Of a stretch of 64,000 bases of DNA, positions 60,632 to 64,000 are shown in pieces. The position numbers were made by a program, and so were the translations under genes. Positions within the stretch are counted from its first letter, which is position 1. Every line of letters starts with the position of its first letter. The DNA comes from Cloacibacillus evryensis DSM 19522 (lineage in GTDB: Bacteria > Synergistota > Synergistia > Synergistales > Synergistaceae), in the NCBI RefSeq assembly GCF_000585335.1, contig NZ_KK073872.1:2657283-2721282 (forward strand), in the 5' to 3' direction. The notes beneath the pieces were generated by a model that ran no database searches, was not told the DNA's origin, and was given only the letters and a program-made list of their open reading frames with translations.

Positions 60632-62054
60632 AAAATACTTAGTTACCTGCAAAGCTATTATACTAATATTTTGTTTATTATTAGCTATGGTATCGTTTAC
60701 AGAAACTCTATTTGATGTATCTCAGGTATATCAGGGGATTGTACTTCTTCCCGCCACTTTTGTGTTTGTTACAATCTGTTTAGCACGTTATTTTTCAGAG
60801 TTTCGGCATAATTTTGCCATGGTGGTTATTTATTTTGGATACATGGCCCGCATGGTGATAACACCGTTTTTTTTCTGCCTTGGTGGCTGTCACTCATTTC
60901 TCTTATTTAATTTTTTTGATGACGTCTTGTTTTCCTCATGTATTTTAATATCAGGAGAATTTATCGCATTTGCGATAGTCTGCATGTTGTGGCGTTCATC
61001 AAAAGAAAGAAAAAGGATCTCTTGTGATTCTAAATCCACAATAGTAGATGTTCATATTTTCCGCAGCAGTTCCGTTGTGAAAATTTTGATTCCTCTTGTA
61101 CTCTTCATGGTTACCGCATACTGGTATATTCCAGAACTACAAACAATTTATTGGCCGATATTTGGGGGTAAAATTTCAGGTTTAACATCGATTTTTTATG
61201 ATAACGAGACGCTTGTTCAGCGTGGGGGAATTCAACGTTATATCTATAGTATGTTTAGATTTTTATGGCCTATTGTGAGATTGATGCTTCCATCGTTTCT
61301 GATCGCGCAGGTCTACAAACGAAATGGACACTTTTTATGGGTCGTATTGTCACTGGTTATTCCATGTATTCTTTTAGGTGACGATAATATAGCACCACTT
61401 TTTTGTAGCCTTATTACGCTTTTCGTCATCGCCAGATTATATCCCAAGCAGTTTCGCCGTCTCTTATTTATAGTATTTATTTTAGGGATAATGTTTCTTG
61501 CCGTAGTACTTCCAGAAAAATTTGAAAGCCTGCAAAGATGGCGTGGCGGCTCAGGGGTTGTTGTGGTTGCCCAAATGCTGCAGGCATACTTGCCAGGTTT
61601 TGACAATACAGCGGTAGTAAAGTCTATTCCTCGAGCGGAATTATTGGAGACATTATTTGCTGACCTTTACTATGCAATTCCGTTTAAAAAAACACTATTG
61701 GGGCTGAATGTTGTTGATTTACAGGAACGTTTTACTTCACAGAGTAAAACAGGAGGACAGATACTTCCATTTGGTGCACAGTTAAATTACTATTTACCGA
61801 TGCCACTTACCTGGTTATTGATTGGAATACTTATGATGTTCGCACTAAAGTATTATGATAAGGCAAAAAATACAAATAATTTTTGGCGATTATTTCAATA
61901 TATTTACTTCTCCATGGATACCGCCATATCTTTTTCTATGTATTCATTCTCAATTTATATAAGAAGTTTAGTCAATATTTATGTTCCAATACTTCTTATT
62001 GTCTGGGTGATGCGCGCGGCAAAAAGACGAAAACCATTGAAACACAATCAATAA
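60609..62054 (+). CDS. wzy: Wzy-like O-antigen/capsule polymerase
   Basis: 481-residue membrane protein with about ten segments and a large loop, no long conserved motif, as expected for Wzy polymerases joining repeat units in the periplasm. Identified by topology and by its place before a flippase. ATG 60609 (or the next codon) has AAGGA ahead. Confidence 0.7.
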   Translation: MMEQIHNKKYLVTCKAIILIFCLLLAMVSFTETLFDVSQVYQGIVLLPATFVFVTICLARYFSEFRHNFAMVVIYFGYMARMVITPFFFCLGGCHSFLLFNFFDDVLFSSCILISGEFIAFAIVCMLWRSSKERKRISCDSKSTIVDVHIFRSSSVVKILIPLVLFMVTAYWYIPELQTIYWPIFGGKISGLTSIFYDNETLVQRGGIQRYIYSMFRFLWPIVRLMLPSFLIAQVYKRNGHFLWVVLSLVIPCILLGDDNIAPLFCSLITLFVIARLYPKQFRRLLFIVFILGIMFLAVVLPEKFESLQRWRGGSGVVVVAQMLQAYLPGFDNTAVVKSIPRAELLETLFADLYYAIPFKKTLLGLNVVDLQERFTSQSKTGGQILPFGAQLNYYLPMPLTWLLIGILMMFALKYYDKAKNTNNFWRLFQYIYFSMDTAISFSMYSFSIYIRSLVNIYVPILLIVWVMRAAKRRKPLKHNQ

Positions 62055-62081
62055 GATTTATGTATATGTAAGGGGGAAAAC

Positions 62082-63356
62082 ATGAAGTTTTTTTTAAGAT
62101 TACAACCATACAATTCTATCGTAATAAAAAACACATCCATGCTCTATCTGTTCAGCATAGCAAGCTTAGTGTTTCCGTTATTGACGCTGCCCTATCTGAC
62201 ACGAGTATTAAGCATCGAATATTACGGCATCAGCGCCTATGTTAAATCCTGCATGGCGTATTTTACTGTGTTCCTTGAGTTCGGCTTCCTGCTGTCGGCA
62301 ACAAGAGACATCGTAAACGCAAACAACGATTGTCAGATGATGTCGCAAATCGTCGGAGCCGTTACAATGGCAAAAGTTCTTCTCTCCGCAGCCGCCCTCT
62401 TTGCGATGCTTGCTATATTTCCATTTCTTCCAATATTGGGCAACAATAAACTATTTACTTTACTGTCCTTCTGCGCAATCGCCATTAACGCTCTAATTCC
62501 TGATTATCTCTTCCGTGGGCTAAACGCCATGGAAGTCATCACCTATCGTTTTATCGTATGTAAGGCAATATCCGTTCTGCTTACATTCGTCCTTGTAAAA
62601 GACGATTCTGATTTCCTTCTGATTCCGCTGCTTGATTTCGGCAGTTCGATACTGGCATTAGCTTTAAGTATAGGATGCATGCACAAAAGAAATATTTCCC
62701 TGCCTCTAGTTTCTATAAAACTTGCCTTATCAACAATGATTAAAAGTTTTACTTATTTTATCTCCGATTTTGCAACGACCGCGTTTAGCGCATTATGTAC
62801 CATCCTTATTGGCCTCTATCTTAATATCACAGATGTAGCGTATTGGAGCCTCAGTATAACGCTGGTCGGTGCGGCGCAATCGCTTTTTAGCCCTATTATG
62901 AACGGCATCTATCCATATATGGTTTCAACGCGAGATTTGTCATTGATAAAAAAGATACTGGCTATTTTCCTGCCAATGATTACTCTTGCATGCCTCATTG
63001 CGTGTTTGTACGCTCCACAGTTGCTGTATTTCGTTAGCGGAGAGAAATACATAGCTGCGGCCCCCATTTTCAGGATGCTTTTACCGTTGGTATTAATTTC
63101 GTTTCCTGGGATGTTGTGTGGTTGGCCTTCACTTGGAGCGATAAACAGAGCAAAAGAAGTATCAATAACTTCTTCCTGTGCGGTTATTTTTCAAATTATA
63201 TCTCTGATTATATTAATAACAAATAATCATTTTAACATTATCAACATAGTAATTGTTCGAACAATGACAGAAACCATACTTTTTATTACACGTTGGTTTT
63301 TCTGTTATCGATATAGAAAAGAATTCACAAACTACGCTAGAAAGGACAATATATAA
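62082..63356 (+). CDS. wzx: Wzx-like oligosaccharide flippase
   Basis: 424 residues, about 12 membrane segments, MATE/MVF-fold polysaccharide transporter: NTSMLYLFSIASLVFPLLTLPYLTRVL and GISAYVKSCMAYF at the N-terminus are typical of RfbX/Wzx. Moves the lipid-linked repeat unit across the inner membrane. Stop overlaps licD start. Confidence 0.9.
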   Translation: MKFFLRLQPYNSIVIKNTSMLYLFSIASLVFPLLTLPYLTRVLSIEYYGISAYVKSCMAYFTVFLEFGFLLSATRDIVNANNDCQMMSQIVGAVTMAKVLLSAAALFAMLAIFPFLPILGNNKLFTLLSFCAIAINALIPDYLFRGLNAMEVITYRFIVCKAISVLLTFVLVKDDSDFLLIPLLDFGSSILALALSIGCMHKRNISLPLVSIKLALSTMIKSFTYFISDFATTAFSALCTILIGLYLNITDVAYWSLSITLVGAAQSLFSPIMNGIYPYMVSTRDLSLIKKILAIFLPMITLACLIACLYAPQLLYFVSGEKYIAAAPIFRMLLPLVLISFPGMLCGWPSLGAINRAKEVSITSSCAVIFQIISLIILITNNHFNIINIVIVRTMTETILFITRWFFCYRYRKEFTNYARKDNI

Positions 63357-64000
63357 TGACACACAAACCGTTAACTTTAGAAGACTTGCATGATGTACAG
63401 CTTGATATGATGATCAAATTAGATACGTTTTGCAATACTCATAAGATTCAATATAGTTTAGCCGATGGCACCTTGCTTGGAGCAATACGGCATAAAGGTT
63501 TTATTCCATGGGATGATGACGTAGATATTTATATGCCTCGAGATGACTATGAAAGATTCATTCAATATGAGGAAATTTCTTCTGAATACAAAATAGTTTC
63601 TCATAACAGTCACAAAGAATACTATCACCCGTTTACATATTGTAATGTTACTGATTCTAAAACTGTAATGATCGAGAATTTAATGAGCACCGCCACAGGA
63701 AAAGGCGTGTTTTTAGATATTTTTCCCTTAGATGGGCTTCCTGACGAAAAAATAAATTTATACAGACATCTACGAAAATTACAGTTTATGAATTTTTTAC
63801 TATGTTACTCAAATATTAGATACCCTAAGATAACCAATTTAAAACAAGTTATAAAAGCTTGCGCTATGGTTTATTGTCATAAGTTTATTATAAAGGAAAA
63901 ACAAATTATGTTGATAGAAAACTTAGCTAAAAAATATTCTTATTTAAACAGCACATATGTATCTCCATGTTCTTTTCTTCCAATCTTTCCCTCTTTTGAA
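63356..64000 (+). CDS. licD: LicD-family nucleotidyl/phospho-sugar transferase (3' end beyond window)
   Basis: The first 215 residues show LADGTLLGAIRHKGFIPWDDDVDIYMPRDDYERF, the LicD signature with its acidic triplet, and VFLDIFPLDGLPD. LicD proteins attach phosphocholine or similar groups, or transfer sugar phosphate, to surface glycans. Coupled to wzx. Right-hand part missing. Confidence 0.88.
   Translation, partial: MTHKPLTLEDLHDVQLDMMIKLDTFCNTHKIQYSLADGTLLGAIRHKGFIPWDDDVDIYMPRDDYERFIQYEEISSEYKIVSHNSHKEYYHPFTYCNVTDSKTVMIENLMSTATGKGVFLDIFPLDGLPDEKINLYRHLRKLQFMNFLLCYSNIRYPKITNLKQVIKACAMVYCHKFIIKEKQIMLIENLAKKYSYLNSTYVSPCSFLPIFPSFE

Noticed and set aside
1-64000. tRNA, rRNA genes and CRISPR arrays
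   Set aside because: No T-loop-like cloverleaf, rRNA core sequence or regularly spaced direct repeats were seen on reading both strands.

Overview
The window reads as a chromosomal piece of a Gram-negative (diderm), fairly GC-rich anaerobe. A secretin-based type II secretion system, O-antigen-ligase-type proteins and Stealth/LicD-type sugar genes point to an outer membrane. A DivIVA protein, RNase Y, a YybS-like membrane protein and several TTG/GTG starts are more usual in Firmicutes-like lineages. Together with a five-gene branched-chain amino-acid (liv) transporter, this mix suggests a Synergistota member such as a Cloacibacillus-like organism. That placement is an inference from gene content and was not tested against any database.

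Layout, left to right. (1) 1-9050, minus strand: a tight run queD-folE2-rlmI-HAD phosphatase-hlyD-like-yggS-divIVA-recG-rny (rny runs off the left edge), joining queuosine precursor synthesis, rRNA methylation, cell-pole and genome-maintenance genes. (2) 9272-10833, plus strand: flavodoxin-like reductase and galE. (3) 11049-19987: surface-polysaccharide locus 1. The minus-strand half holds two GT2 enzymes, an O-antigen polymerase/ligase and a Stealth phosphotransferase; the plus-strand half holds GT8, two GT4 and a beta-propeller glycosidase-like protein. (4) 20004-34780, minus strand: an almost gap-free run yybS-rplI-dnaB-O-antigen-ligase-like-gspJ-K-L-M-N-C-I-D-E-F. (5) 35253-43086, minus strand: rpsF-ssb-rpsR from a strong promoter, ftsB-like, argS, a degenerate transglutaminase-like exported protein and secA. 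(6) 43486-48021, minus strand: livK-H-M-G-F. (7) 48022-51517: a repeat-rich accessory stretch with a small hydrophobic-peptide locus resembling a type I toxin-antitoxin pair, three kinds of dispersed repeat, and a decayed IS150-like element sitting inside a palindrome. (8) 50933-54205: an XRE regulator divergent from a large SF2 helicase with tandem helicase-associated repeats. (9) 54342-64000, plus strand: AT-rich polysaccharide locus 2 (initiating sugar transferase, epimerase remnant, glycosyltransferases, 4,6-dehydratase and reductase, Wzy, Wzx, LicD), which runs off the right edge.

How the parts work together. Locus 2 is a complete Wzx/Wzy-type assembly line: lipid-linked initiation, deoxysugar synthesis, sugar addition, flipping and polymerisation. 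Locus 1 adds more transferases and a ligase/polymerase. The type II secretion block encodes the outer-membrane secretin, the ATPase, the inner-membrane platform and three minor pseudopilins, but no major pseudopilin GspG, GspH or prepilin peptidase is seen here. An O-antigen-ligase-like protein sits immediately upstream of the pseudopilin gene gspJ.

The most unusual signals are non-coding. A ~77-bp hairpin element occurs three times with a constant core but different outer arms that remain self-complementary; one copy carries an 84-bp insert. It always lies next to a TAAATCGGCGTTTA-type module that recurs in several intergenic regions. The other notable item is the convergent small-RNA/33-residue peptide locus at 48301-48602.
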